Shown: positions 36,992 to 48,153 of the stretch, in pieces
How positions within the stretch are numbered: position 1 is the stretch's first letter
How the letters are laid out: the number at the start of each line of letters is the position of its first letter
The notes under the pieces: generated by a model
Database searches by the model: none
The model's input: the letters and a program-made list of their open reading frames with translations, nothing else
What the model was told of the DNA's origin: nothing
From: Bidens hawaiensis
Lineage: Eukaryota; Streptophyta; Magnoliopsida; Asterales; Asteraceae
Reading direction: 5' to 3'
Assembly (NCBI GenBank): GCA_021521415.1
Contig: JAIQDT010014629.1
Span: 1-64,000 of the forward strand
DNA: 64,000 bases
Position numbers and translations under genes: made by a program

Positions 36992-37221
36992 CATTGGCGA
37001 AGCTTTATTGGGGCCAGGGAGGCCCCGCCCCCCCCCCCTCGGTTTTTTCACGTAGTAGTGTAAATTTACTTGTTTTCTCCCGAAATTTTTTATGCATAGT
37101 GTAAATTTATGCGTTTTCGGTCGAAAATTTGAGTCCGACCACCCATCGTTTGTGAACTTTTGTATACATTTTGAGCCCCCCCCCCCCCCCCCCCGGTATC
37201 TTAATCCAAGCTTCGCCACTG
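36992..37221. mobile_element. hAT MITE, 230 bp, with two long C homopolymers
   Basis: Ends CATTGGCGAAGCTTTA and complement of CAGTGGCGAAGCTTGG form a 14-16-bp inverted repeat. Flanks GTGCTTAT and ATGCTTAT match at 7 of 8. The interior holds C runs at 37028-37038 (11) and 37176-37194 (19) and two GTGTAAATTTA words. The minus open frame crossing it is fortuitous (Gly runs from poly-C). Confidence 0.75.
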
Positions 37222-37816
37222 ATGCTTATATTGTATATTTTGCAAAATGAAAACCTCCCTTTAGCCCTTTGATAACGTAAATTGCCAATTTGCCATTAGC
37301 ATAATTTAATCAGAACATCCAAGCTTATTTTTTAAGTAAGGAATAAAGTAGGGGGGTTCTTCGGGTTCGTTTTTCGGGTTTTTCAGGTCGGGTTCTTCGG
37401 GTTTCAAAGTTTTAAATTTTGACCCGAAACCCAACCCAAATCTCTTTCGGGTTCGGGTTAATCAGGTTTTGAGTATCCTAAAAAACAAACAAACAAAAGA
37501 AAAAAAAAAGAACGACAATGCTAAAATTAAAACAACATATTCTTCTTTGCTTATAACAAAATAATCAAATAATAAACCAACATAGCTTGATAAAACAATT
37601 CAAAAGAAGAGTAAAACTAACTCGAGTCTTAATCATATTCAATCGGGCGTGATTTGGTTGTCCGATTTCGGTTGCTATTAGTAAACGGAAAACATAAATT
37701 AATAATAAACAATCGATCCATGATAGTTAGAATGATAACAGTCAATTAGAGCTAGATTATGATAACTTTAGTGTTTAAGACTTAGTTTATTATACATAAA
37801 AATATATTTAATTTTA

Positions 37817-39273
37817 GACAGAATTACAAATTTTGTCCTTTAAAATAAGACGAATTACGGTTCGTGTCCTTTTCTAAGTTTCCTTGCAGGCGGTGTACTT
37901 TAAACTTTTTTTTCCTACAAGTTATGTCCTTTACGCTAACTGGGTTAGAAAAACTCTGTTAAATCCCATCACGTGAGAAGCATGTGAGGGTAGTTTTGTC
38001 TTTTTGCCTACCCTTCTTCTTCTTCTTCTTCATGTCATTCACAGGCGCTGTTATCAGAACCTACTTTATTATGGTTTCAAGCTTTAACGTCTCAGTAGTT
38101 TCACACCACCTTGAAATCTCGGAAGCTGCCGGCATCACATCATGAGGCTCTTCAAGATCCCCAATCTCCGAACACTGAATCACCAAACCACTCGAGGTCA
38201 GTCCACCCTACAGTCGCCACACATAACCCCGTTATCCCTTCACGAATCCATCACTTCTTCTCAGTGGCATTTCGTCGAACACTTGGCAGACACCCTCACA
38301 CCCACCACAATCTCCACCACCCTTCACAACCTCCGCTCACACCCACCTCTAGTCCTCAAATTCACCCAATATTTCAAACACCATCATCAATCACCAACCA
38401 ATTCTCCATCACAGGCTAAGAAAAATCCACCCTAAACACCCCCGCCGGACTCACCACCACCACCACCGGAATCAATAGCCATGAGTGGTGGCCGGAAAAC
38501 CGACTGTAGCCGCTGCTGTACACCCCCTAAACACCCCCGCCGTAGATGCTGGTGGCCGGAAAACCGACAATAGCCATGGTTTAGATTCAAGAAAATAAAC
38601 CCTTTTGGATTCAAGACAACAAATTTCCAAACAAATCACAATGGTTTTTGTTGTTTGATTTTGTTTTTTTCTGTTAAAGGTTGTGGATTCTGTAGATTTG
38701 TCACTAGGGTTCCGCTTAATCGGAACTAGGGTTTGAAATTTGGGGCTTTTTTTCCGGGTTTGATTCCGGTGACAAATCAAAAAACCCTAATTCCGGTAGT
38801 ATGTGTATACTGCGATGAATAATATAGACATATGCATAACGAAATGAAATGAAATAGAAATAGAAAGAAGCTTATATTATATACCTGAATGATGTTGAGC
38901 AGAATTGATGAGAGAAGAAAGTGTGTTGAAAGACCAAGAAGAAGAAGATCTTGCAGATCGAGAGAGAGAACTGATCTGTACAGGTGATTCCGGTGGTGGT
39001 GGTGGTGGTGAGTCCGGCGCCTGTGATGGAGAATTGGTTGGTGATTGATGATGGTGATTGATGATGGTGTTTGCAGGTACAGGTGAAAAGACAAAAATGC
39101 CCTCACATGCGCCTCACGTGAGGGCATTTAACTGAGTTTTTCTAACCCAGTTAGCGTAAAGGACATAACGTGTAGAAAAAAAAAGTTTAAAGTACACCGC
39201 CTGCAAGGAAACTTAGAAAAGGACACGAACCGTAATTCGTCTTATTTTAAAGGACAAAATTTGTAATTCTGTC
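37817..39273. mobile_element. Pack-MULE-like Mutator element, 1,457 bp
   Basis: Ends start GACAGAATTACAAATTTTGT on both strands. The terminal inverted repeats run about 190 bp (37817-38005 and about 39085-39273) with few mismatches. The 9-bp duplication TTAATTTTA (37808-37816 and 39274-39282) is perfect. There is no transposase. The interior is much GC-richer than the arms and contains a PPR-like N-terminal frame, direct repeats of GTGGCCGGAAAACCGAC, and an inverted pair (38375-38473 against 38986-39073). These are the expected features of a MULE that captured host gene fragments. Confidence 0.85.
38142..38435 (+). pseudogene. Captured fragment resembling a PPR protein N-terminus
   Basis: A 97-codon frame. 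Residues about 37-75 (SSQWHFVEHLADTLTPTTIS, TTLHNLRSHPPLVLKFTQYF) follow the pattern seen just before the first repeats of many P-class pentatricopeptide repeat proteins: S/PxQWHxIEHLxxxLTPxxIS, then TLxxLxxxPxLxxxFxxxF. PPR proteins bind organelle RNA. Here the similarity ends near HHQSPTNSPS and the frame stops before any repeat. It sits wholly inside a Mutator element, so it is best read as captured gene sequence and not an expressed PPR gene. The identification is from pattern recognition only. Confidence 0.5.
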
Positions 39274-39480
39274 TTAATTTTAAAACTAGGAGTTTATTCG
39301 GGTTTTTCGGGTTGACCCGAAACTTATAAATCAAACCCGAGAACCAACCCAAATTACTTCGGTTCGGGTTCGGGTTAGTCTTTTCTCGGGTTCGGGTTCT
39401 TCGGATCAGGTTAGTTCGGGTTCGGGTACGGGTTTTTTCGAGTCGTGTTTCGGATAAAAATGACCGCCCCTAGAATAAAG

Positions 39481-39990
39481 TAGTATAGAAAAAGTTAGTG
39501 ACCAAACTAGAACACGTACAAAAGGTGGTTTTTATTTTAACAAGGAAAATTAATTTTAATAATCAAAATTGTAAGTTTAATAGCAATATGACTAAATTAC
39601 TAATGAAGCTCCTAACTTATACTTTCTTTTACTAAGAAAAATGCCAATCTAACATAAATGCACTTTTGTCTTCCCCTAACTTTTATGCTGTCTAAAAATA
39701 ATTTATAGCATTCTAATTTACATAAAAATTAGTCAAGTTTCATCAGATAAAAATAATTTATAGCATTCATAATATTGTTAGCATGAATTATTATCAAATA
39801 ATGGGTGATGGTATGAATTATTCATAAGTCTCACTATAATTATGATTTTTTTTTAAGATGAAGTATGATTCACACTCCCTCTGAACTAGTATCACACTAA
39901 AACCCATAAACCACTCTTACCAACTTAACAAGCCCAACAAGAACTAAAACTCCTAATTCTCTCAAATCTTGCCGAAAAAAAAAAAAACCC
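39481..39990. other. 3' flank of the TBL gene
   Basis: AT-rich, non-coding; should include the 3' UTR of the gene ending at 39991. No other feature. Confidence 0.45.
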
Positions 39991-42900
39991 TTAACTTTCT
40001 ACTATATTTATACCAGATTTCACTATTTTCCAAGACCCTCTTCCAACCTGTAATAAAGATGCATATAACAACTTATTCCAAGTGTCCGGTACACCCGGTA
40101 AACACCAATGGCTGCAATCTTGTGCAGCGATACGTTGCTCGGGTGACATGGTTTTGTAAACCGTCCTGTAAATAGATGGATGACCGTCTTTTCTATAATC
40201 CGTTAGTCTGCTAATGTTGAGATATATTACAGGAGTTTTCATCAGACGCCACACGTTGTCAAAAGCTCGCATCTTTGACGAGTAGTTGGTCAAATGACTT
40301 GTGTTGAAGATTGGTTCGGTTTCTTTGTGACACTGGCCTCCTGAGTTCCATTGTCCTCCCCTGCAAACATTGATTCATCACATGCTTTATGGCGTGTACA
40401 CGAACGAACCAAACAAGCACGTTAAACGAACAGCGTTTCTTTTCCGTGCCCATTCGTTAAGAAAACGAACTTGTTCATGTTCGTTCATTAGCAGGATAAC
40501 CAAATAGTTAACAAACATAAATGAACACAAATGAATAAATATAACCGAACATAGATGAATGGGTATAAATGAACATAACTAACCAAATACCGGTTAAAAA
40601 AAGTAATAAAACCAGACTAAATTGTAATGGGTGGTATTTTAATCTAATCAAATAGACCAAATGGTAATGGGCCTCACAATAAAGAACATATAAACAAACA
40701 GAGGTAAACTAACAATATAAATATAAACGAAGGTGAAGAAACATAAACGAATGTAAATGGGTGAACATAAATGAACGTTCACATACATAAATGAACAAAC
40801 GTGACATGTGTTCATGTTCATTCGTTTAACTAAAGGAGCAAAAAGGCTTGTTCATTTTCGTTTGTTTATTATATTAACGAATTTCCAGCCGATGTTTTAC
40901 TGAAGGTTCATTTACACGGTTACATGCATAGTAACTTTGACTTTTGAGTCAAACCAAGAATTCTTTAAATGCTAAATAGGTGTGAATTTTCTTAATAGAA
41001 TTGAAATCATCATTTTGTTTGTGAAATAAATGCCATATACATTCGATGTAGTCATCAAGATTAGCTCAAAAGCCTCAAACTTGTTCGGTTTCACATAACA
41101 TTTAAAGTTGAAACTTAACTAGTTTGACCAAATAATACCTAAAATGAGTGAGTGAATAGCCTCTAAAGATAACTTGAGTTTTCATGGTGTCAATGTTCTT
41201 ATCAACCCATCGGGCCCACGTCGAAAGAGCCCTTGTGTATGCATCAAGAGCTTTGAGTCTTGGATAAACATGGTTGCCTTCCTGATAATAATCTTCACTA
41301 TTAACATTAGAAAAAAGAATTCAATCCAAATTCAGTTTAGCATGTTACAAATAATAATAATATATTAACTGAAACTATTGACTCTCACCCTTTGGAAGTT
41401 TTCTCATGAGTCCACCAATGTCCCGTGTTGAAGATCAAAATATCGGCATCTTGATACATGGCAGTTGTGCGATCCATTAGATCCAATCTTAACGTCTCAA
41501 AAGAGCCGTTTTTACCTTTGAAAGATGACTCTCGCACTAGAAAGGGAGAACTCACAAAATCCACCGTGCAGTTATAGTCCTACACAAGTTATAACCATTT
41601 CTTGACTCACTACACAAAGTCCAAAATTAGTTTGACTTTCAAGGTCAAATGTTCAAATTTTCAACCTGCAATTTGGTATCAAATTTCCAAAAGTTTCAAG
41701 AAAAAAAACAGCAATCAAATCAAAACTTAAATCGATATTTCATTTAGAAAAGGATTAAAGGTAAAATCCATTACAAATCAGTACCAATATGAAGTTGAAT
41801 GATGGTAGGTTTGAACTCAAAAGTCAAAACATGTTTCAAAGTTGTAGTAGTAAAGCTTACCTCAAATCTAAAGGCATAAAATCCTTTTTTCTTGAATTCT
41901 CTTCTTCCCGATATCTCATAAGCCCGTTTCTTGTTCTTGAGAGAATGCCGGAGTATGCAAACAAGTGATTCCCACATGTTCCTATTTAAAGAGTCCCCAA
42001 CAAAAACCATTTTCTTACCACGGAGTCGTTCCAAAAAGTCGGTTGCATTCAAACTGCCATGTCATTGTTAAAAAGACATGAAGTTCGGACAAAGTTCATA
42101 ATCACAAGTTTAAAAAGTTAAATATTCTTTAATTTCAAAACATAGACATTTGAGAATCAATTATAGAGGATGAGCTCATTACATTAACAATAAAAAGTAT
42201 GGGAATATACATTAATAATAAAACTTGTATGGAAATAAAAAGGGTGTGTTCTTATTGCCATTTGAGGAAGATAAAAAGTTACCCTATTTTTATCTACAAC
42301 CATTTTAGTAAAAAGGTTTCTTTTTTTTTTGGAACGACCAACTAAATAACGCCGGGTACTACGTACGCGGCCCCTATTGGCTAAAGGTAGCCCGAGCCGG
42401 CCACGAGTCCGGACGGACGGAGCCCCTAGCGGTCCACCAATTGAGGGATTCCACGGATAAAACCCGACCCCCACGCCCGCCAAACGGCATGACAGCGAGG
42501 AGCCGGTAAAACTGGGTGAGATCAGGACTCGAACCCTGGCAAGCCAGGGTCATCCCTCATATTTCCCATATAAATTGGTGATAGTGAGGTTTGAACCTCA
42601 TACCTCTCACTAGTAAAGTGAGTGCTCTACCATTGAGCCACCTCCAATTTATTAGTAAAAGGTTTCTAAATATGCAATACACTAACCCAAAATCTTATAT
42701 CATAAACCAAGAAAATTAGCATTCAAATTGTATTTTTAAAACATTTAGCATCATAATCATGCAATTATTAGCATTTAAAAGTAACAATAATCATCATTAT
42801 TATTATTATTATTATTATTACCTTGGGATTTCACATTCAAATGGCTGCCACCTCCATTTTACAAACTCATCATCTGGTCTCTTATTAAGATGACAATTAA

Positions 42901-43588
42901 AATCTCTGTCTATAAAAGGGCAAGAACCAGCTGGATAATACGGTTTTGAATCATCTTTCACCCATCTTCCATTAAAAATATCACAATCCTCAAAAGAGCT
43001 ACTAAAATCCCTCAAAATTTGAGAAATTTTACCATGATCTTGTTCCAAGTCAGCAGCTTGAACACTAAAATTACCATTTTCTTGAAAATTTGTCACCTTT
43101 TCTTCATTAGGGTTTATAGTAATTAATTCACTAAAAGTCCCATTTTTCACATCATCTTTAGCTTTAATCAAATGGGTGTCCTTAAATCCAACAACTTTAA
43201 CAGAAATTTCACTAAAGCTTCCATTTTTAACATTATTAGTGAAATTTCCAAAATGGGTATTATTTTCTTTTCCATAAATACCCAATAACTTCAACCTAAT
43301 ATCAATATTAGAGACATTTGATTCAGCCTTGTTTCCACCAACCAAAGTCTTAGGGTTTTGTTCTAATTTAGTGATATTTTCTACAACAATTCTATTGTTA
43401 CTTGTATTAAACCCTTGGAAGAAAACCTTATCTGAATTTGGATTCTTGAAAGAAAAAGTGGAAAATAATATAACCAACAAAACAAAAATTGAAACAAACC
43501 CTAACCAATATACAGAAACAACTCTTTTCCTTGAAGATGCACAATTTGGTATGTGGTCTGATATTGCACCAAGCTTCTTTATATTCAT
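39991..43588 (-). CDS. TRICHOME BIREFRINGENCE-LIKE (TBL/PMR5-type) protein, 5 exons
   Basis: Minus-strand exons: 42822-43588, 41861-42053, 41389-41579, 41139-41297, 39991-40360. GT-AG borders keep one frame of 1,680 nt (559 aa). A single membrane segment (residues about 23-46, [20 protein letters not shown]) with a short basic cytosolic N-terminus predicts a type II Golgi protein. A variable luminal linker with seven or more N-glycosylation sites follows. The PMR5N domain (about 202-255) has [30 protein letters not shown] and KWRWQPFEC. The acyl-esterase domain has the GDS motif [16 protein letters not shown], then GHWWTHEK and a C-terminal [15 protein letters not shown] (DxxH). Family members O-acetylate wall polysaccharides such as xylan, mannan or pectin. 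Domain order and length suit the TBR/TBL1-2 group, but the substrate cannot be read from sequence. Intron 1 holds a SINE, intron 4 a foldback repeat. Confidence 0.93.
40385..40890. repeat. GTTCGTTT/AACGAAC-rich foldback repeat in TBL intron 4
   Basis: The left part (ACGAACGAACC, GAACTTGTTCATGTTCGTTC) and right part (GTGTTCATGTTCATTCGTTT, GCTTGTTCATTTTCGTTTG) are partly complementary and flank many ATAAATGAACA words. This looks like an old MITE or foldback element with lost ends. It lies between exons 4 and 5 and explains that intron's 778-bp length. Confidence 0.5.
42321..42651 (-). mobile_element. SINE copy 3, full length, in TBL intron 1
   Basis: The head, read on the minus strand, has GTGGCTCAATGGTAGAGCAC (box A) and GAGGTTCAAACCTCAC (box B). 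The core CTAGGGGCTCCGTCCGTCCG and an A-tail (T10 at 42321-42330) follow. A duplication TTAGTAAAAAGGTTTC / TTAGTAAAAGGTTTC (42305-42320 and 42652-42666) flanks it, with one A missing, so insertion by target-primed reverse transcription is clear and fairly recent. It is in the same orientation as the host gene. Confidence 0.92.
42797..42820. repeat. (ATT)n microsatellite at the TBL intron 1 donor
   Basis: An ATT repeat directly abuts the exon 1 splice donor (GTAATAATAATAATAATA on the minus strand), so expansion would change the bases just inside the intron. Confidence 0.8.
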
Positions 43589-45414
43589 GGTTGGCCAAAA
43601 ACTCTATGAACAAGAGAGAGAGCTTTCAAGAATCAATGAAAAAGTATAAAGTTGGAGTGAAGATGATGTTTGGAGACATGAAGATGACAATGTTGTTAAA
43701 AACAAAATGAATATTTGAAAGCATGATAGTAGGTTGTGTGTTTGTGAAGTTTTGTTGGAGACAATTTGCAGATTGCAGGAGCTGAGATAGGCTGCATGCG
43801 GTAAAGGGACCTGGTTTAAATTACACTACTACCCAAAGCGTATGCATGCAATTAATAATGCTTTCTATATTTTGTTACATCTTCATATTTGAATATTGTT
43901 GCAAATGTAACTTAGTGTAGTTATCACACAATTGTATAAATAGTATTATCCTATTATACATGCTAACTTATGATTTATTTTTGTTATTCTAGCAAGTGTT
44001 AATTAGAGTTATTTATTAATAAGGATTTCTTTTACTATATATTGCTTTCCAAACCCATAGAAAAATTGTCTTAATCCTCAATCTCATTATGCATTAGTTT
44101 TTAACATGTCTAACGGCTAAAATAGTTGGTTTCGAGTCGAGCTTGTTTCCATTTAAGCTCAAACTCAACTTATTTAACTTAATAGAACTTAATTTCAAAT
44201 TGTTTTAAGTTTTGTATCTAAAGTTCAAGCTCGATTTGTAAATTGTAATAATTTTCTAAACTCGTTTATTGCTTATTAATTATTATGTTTGATGAAAAGA
44301 AAAAGAATGCAAAATGACATTGGTGGTCGCCTTCTTAAATTGGTATGGAGAAGACACGTGGATATGGGCTAATGTGTTCATTGTACTTCGTGCGCCACAA
44401 CGCAGCATGCTTGTTTCTTTGCTCAGTTCCATCGATTGTCGTTACCTTTTACTTCACCTATTTTACCTATAATAATTAAAGTCCTTCAACTATTTTAAAT
44501 GTTACATCATTTCCCACTCAAGTTTCAGAAGTTGCATATCTTATTCATCGAGTTGTCGAAATTTATTTATTAGAAACAATTTAGGGCCTGGGGCTTCATC
44601 ATTTTAGGCCCACCAAACTTTTGGGTTCCAATTTCAATTTTGGGTTTCCAAATTATATTTGATGCCTATTGATGCAACTCCTATTTTGAAATCTCTCTTC
44701 ATGAAAACAAATATGGGACGTTCCTTGTTAGTTTTAACCTTTCCTTTGCGAAAAAGAACTCAAGTACAATATATTTGAACTATAATATTGATCGTAGGAA
44801 TGGTCACTTATCGTTCTTTACTTACATCAATACGTATATATAATGTAGTTGGTATAGTGGTAGAGGCTTATGTTTTTTTATGATAAGGCTGTGTGTTGTT
44901 GTTGAAGCCATATCCTGAATTCATCCAGTAATATTGTATCATGCAATGCTGACTAGACACTCGTTAAAGCCACCGCTAAAGCCACCTGAGCCTGTTATGG
45001 TTCGGGCAAACGGTGGCTTTAGCGAATTTTTTGATTTTTTATTTTCTTTTTTAATATAACGCAATTATGTAACTAAAAAAATAATTTTTATAATAAAAAA
45101 ACATTAAACATCTTAAAAACATAAAAAAAAACATTGCAAATTAAAAATGTTATATATGTATACAAATTTATTCACTAGCTTCGTCTCTCCCTCTTCACCT
45201 TCATCTTTGGTCTTCTTTGAAAGGACGGAGCGCGAAAGATGCATTCCAATTCTTTTAAGACTAGAGATTGTTTGTCAATCTAGTGTTAAAACAATAACAT
45301 GACTAACTAATTAGGAGGTAGTCTTTGAATCATTCAGCATATATCTAAAACTTAACTATTAAGAGGCTTCATGAGCCATTAAAAGGTGTAACTAAACACA
45401 CTATGGGGCTTTTG
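43589..45414. other. Upstream region of the TBL gene and intergenic
   Basis: The first few hundred bases should hold its 5' UTR and promoter. ATTTAAA (minus) near 43815 is a weak TATA candidate, and CATGCA words lie at 43793 and 43843. At 44960-45025 the motif CGCTAAAGCCACC faces GGTGGCTTTAGCG, a hairpin of about 65 bp. No other gene seen. Confidence 0.35.
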
Positions 45415-46381
45415 GTAGCCTTTTAACGTCATTAAGATACTATCTCTTAATGGTTCATAACCTTTTAATGGTTAAGAGGTAACCTTAAGTCTGAATAGTT
45501 AAGAGGCTACCTCTTAATGATTAAGAAATTATGAACCATTATGAGCAGGGGCGGATCTACGTAATAGATTACGGGTTCACGGGAACCCACTGAGTTTCGA
45601 ATTTGTTGTGAAATGCCTTTATAAAATTCATGAGTGAACCCATAAGTAAATTAATGAGTGAACTGATGCAAAGAAAGCAAAACAGTTGAATGGTTAAGAA
45701 TCTGCTTTGTAATCTAGAGGGCATGGGTTCAAATCTCTTTTCCAACGTGTTATTTATCCTTTTTTTAGGATTTCAATCTTTTCACAATTAACAGCAGCTT
45801 TGAGCCTCATCGACTAGCCCTCTTTGTGAGTGGATGTAGCCTCATGAATTTGGAATACATTTAATTTGCTTATGCTCATACCCTTAAAAAAGAATGTTTT
45901 GGTATCAAGGCCTCTTGGTTTGTGTCCTCATTAATATATTTTAGGTGGAACATGTTCTATCCATAAGAGTGATATAAATCATATAATTCACTTGTTAGTT
46001 TGGTGCACGTATAGTTTGTTTTAGCACCTTTCTGAGTTTATCAAAGTTCGTTTAAACATATTTGTATAGTTGTATATTTCATTCTTGAGTATTATATAAA
46101 ATTTGGCTTATTATACTAAGGATATAGTTGATTAAACCAAGTTAACTTCACCGTAATCCTAGTGTTCGGTTCTATTTTTATAGAAAAGGCCCCTGTTCAA
46201 GAACCTGTTTTAGGTTTCTGAAAGGTTGAGCTGGCCCTGTCGACCCGAGCCAAAAATTTTTATGACCAGACTTATGAAATTGAAGCATTTAAAACAGTGA
46301 ACCCACTGAAAAGAATTCTTGGATCCGCCACTGATTACGAGGTAGCCTCATAATAACTATTAAGAGGCTACCAAACAGCCT
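45415..46381. mobile_element. MITE (GGTAGCCT ends) interrupted by a hAT element
   Basis: GGGGCTTTTGGTAGCCTTTT at the left and the complement of ATAAGGCTGTTTGGTAGCCT at the right form imperfect ends. AAGAGGTAGCC/GGCTACCTCTT words fill the arms. The insertion at 45546-46333 splits it; without that the MITE is about 180 bp. Similar GGTAGCATT/ACCAAACAACC words at 46430-46450 hint at a further outer copy. Confidence 0.55.
45546..46333. mobile_element. Non-autonomous hAT element, 788 bp
   Basis: Ends CAGGGGCGGATCTACG and complement of CAGTGGCGGATCCAAG. Flanks ATTATGAG and ATTACGAG match at 7 of 8 positions. The interior shares no coding sequence with the hAT at 13804-15330, only its end motif. It contains a tRNA-like piece (about 45688-45755, TGGTTAAGAATCTG and GGGTTCAAATC with box A/B spacing) and a repeated GAACCCACTGA near both ends. 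Confidence 0.78.
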
Positions 46382-46704
46382 TATAATATCTTTGACTTAT
46401 TCAGAGATAGTCTTTTAATGAAATCTTTAAAATGCTACCAAACAACCTCCAAATATTATGGAGTAACTAATAACTGCAAAAGTTACTATCACGTAAAGGG
46501 TGCTCAATAATCAATCTCTTAAATGTGTGTAATAGTTTAACTAGTTTGTAAATCATTTGTTCATTATTATTTTTTTAATTTATATTAGTTGTGTTAATGA
46601 AAAACAACCTAGTCTTAAAATGATAAATATAAGTTACTAACAACAGGTTACAACTAAATTAAAACGAAAATACTTAAAAGGTATCGAAAAGGATAAAAAA
46701 AATA
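46382..46704. other. Intergenic spacer
   Basis: AT-rich. May contain the end of an outer MITE copy (46420-46450). No gene. Confidence 0.4.
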
Positions 46705-47392
46705 GGAAAATTTTCTAAAAATAGTCTATTTTGACAAACTTTTTTCAAAAATAGCCTAAGTTTAAAAAAAAATCACAAAAATAGCCTATTTTTCCGTCGG
46801 ATCCGACAGAAACAAGAACTGATCCGACAGGATTTATGGACCTTTAAAAATCGCACCACGTACCAACGTCTTAATAGATCCAACGAAATTCGTTAAAGAA
46901 CCTTCGGAAATTTTAATGGATCTGACGGAATTCTTGATCTTCTACCTCTAACCCCTTAACCTCCATCTCCATCTTTCTTATTTCTCCACAAAATCAAACA
47001 AATATATAGTGCAAATCGCTTAGTTTTTCGAGGAGAATACAACTATAGTGTTTAATTTCACTCTATAACGCAAAATCGAAAACCCCTGAATTGAAAATCT
47101 AGGGTTCAACGAAAAAAATTAAATGGTCGGATCCGACGGAAGCAGGAACTGAACCGCCGAATCCGACTGCTATTATTACGTCGCCTAGCACACGAATCCG
47201 CTAGATAGCTTAAAAAACGTCGGATCCACCAGAAAATTTGAATATGTGTCAACATCTGATGACTATACTAATCAGTCAGATCAGTTCTTGTTTCCGTTAG
47301 ATCCGACGGAAAAAATATGCTATTTTGGGAATTGAAACCTAAGCTATATCTGAAAAAAGTTTATCAATATAGGCTCTTTTAGGAAATTTCTT
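46705..47392. mobile_element. Foldback/MULE-like element, ~688 bp
   Basis: Long imperfect inverted arms of about 130 bp. The left has GGAAAATTTTCTAAAAATAG, TCAAAAATAGCC and TTTTTCCGTCGGATCCGACA. The right has the complements, including GTTAGATCCGACGGAAAAAA and TTTTAGGAAATTTC. GATCCGACGGA words recur inside. Flanks are A/T-rich and a duplication cannot be fixed. Non-coding. Confidence 0.6.
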
Positions 47393-48153
47393 ATAAAAAT
47401 AAGACACGAGAATACCAAATTTAATTGTAGCTATATATTGCTAAGATATTGGCTTATCTTTTTTCATAGAGTTCATGAGTCTACCCTGTTAAATGAGAGA
47501 TGTTTTTCGCAAGGATTTCGATTTTGGATCCTCAGAAATGTCGAGCTCGTACGGGACAACACCAACTCCTCGTCACTCAACCACCTTTCCATTACTTTTT
47601 CTACCAGCTACGAATCAGGTTGCCTTTTTAATGTTTCTTTTTGAGCTTGCTCGATCGTGTTGGAAATTAGGCCCAAGAATACGAACACGAAGTTTGATCT
47701 CAACCAAGATCTTTCGATTTTGGAAATTTTTTTTATCAAGACTCTTTCTTTATCATAATTTTTGACACTTTAAAATACATAAAACCTAAACCTCTATTTA
47801 TACTAAATTAACACGTTTCAAACAAGACAACACATTTAAGGAAACTAAATCATTCATATTTTCAACTTTCTCGATAAATTATTTCAAGATTAACTTTCTA
47901 TAGATCTCGTTTCTTGAACCGGTTTGGATGCTTATTGTGTTCGGGGAAACATTTGTCATGTGTATTGTGTTTGTAGAACCGTATCGGGTGTTGATTGGAT
48001 GCCCATAACGGGCCGATAAACATCGTATTGGTTTCAAGTTAGCATTAAAGAGGCTGTTTGGGTTGTTTTGTTGAAGGTTGGTGGTGGTGGTGGTGGTGGA
48101 GGGGGTGGTTATTTGGGTTCCATGGATTCTCTCTCTGTAGTAGGTAAAACATA
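47393..48153. other. Intergenic, no gene recognised
   Basis: Two overlapping plus frames (47438-47765) have no recognisable domain. A (GGT)n tract lies at 48075-48110. Confidence 0.4.

Larger units (their letters stand above)
37349..39472. mobile_element. hAT-like element (TTCGGGTT repeat family) hosting a MULE
   Basis: An 8-bp duplication, GAATAAAG (37341-37348 and 39473-39480), flanks ends TAGGGGGGTT and complement of TAGGGGCGGT. Both outer parts (37349-37490 and 39285-39470) are packed with TTCGGGTT/AACCCGAA words in both orientations. Without the nested MULE (37817-39273 plus one 9-bp duplication) the element is about 660 bp and non-coding. Confidence 0.75.

Noticed and set aside
36863..37219. 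118-codon minus frame with Gly runs
   Set aside because: The Gly runs come from the C homopolymers of a hAT MITE.
38432..39127. Overlapping minus frames over the MULE interior
   Set aside because: They are shadows of captured or simple-repeat sequence (GGT runs) with no domain signature.
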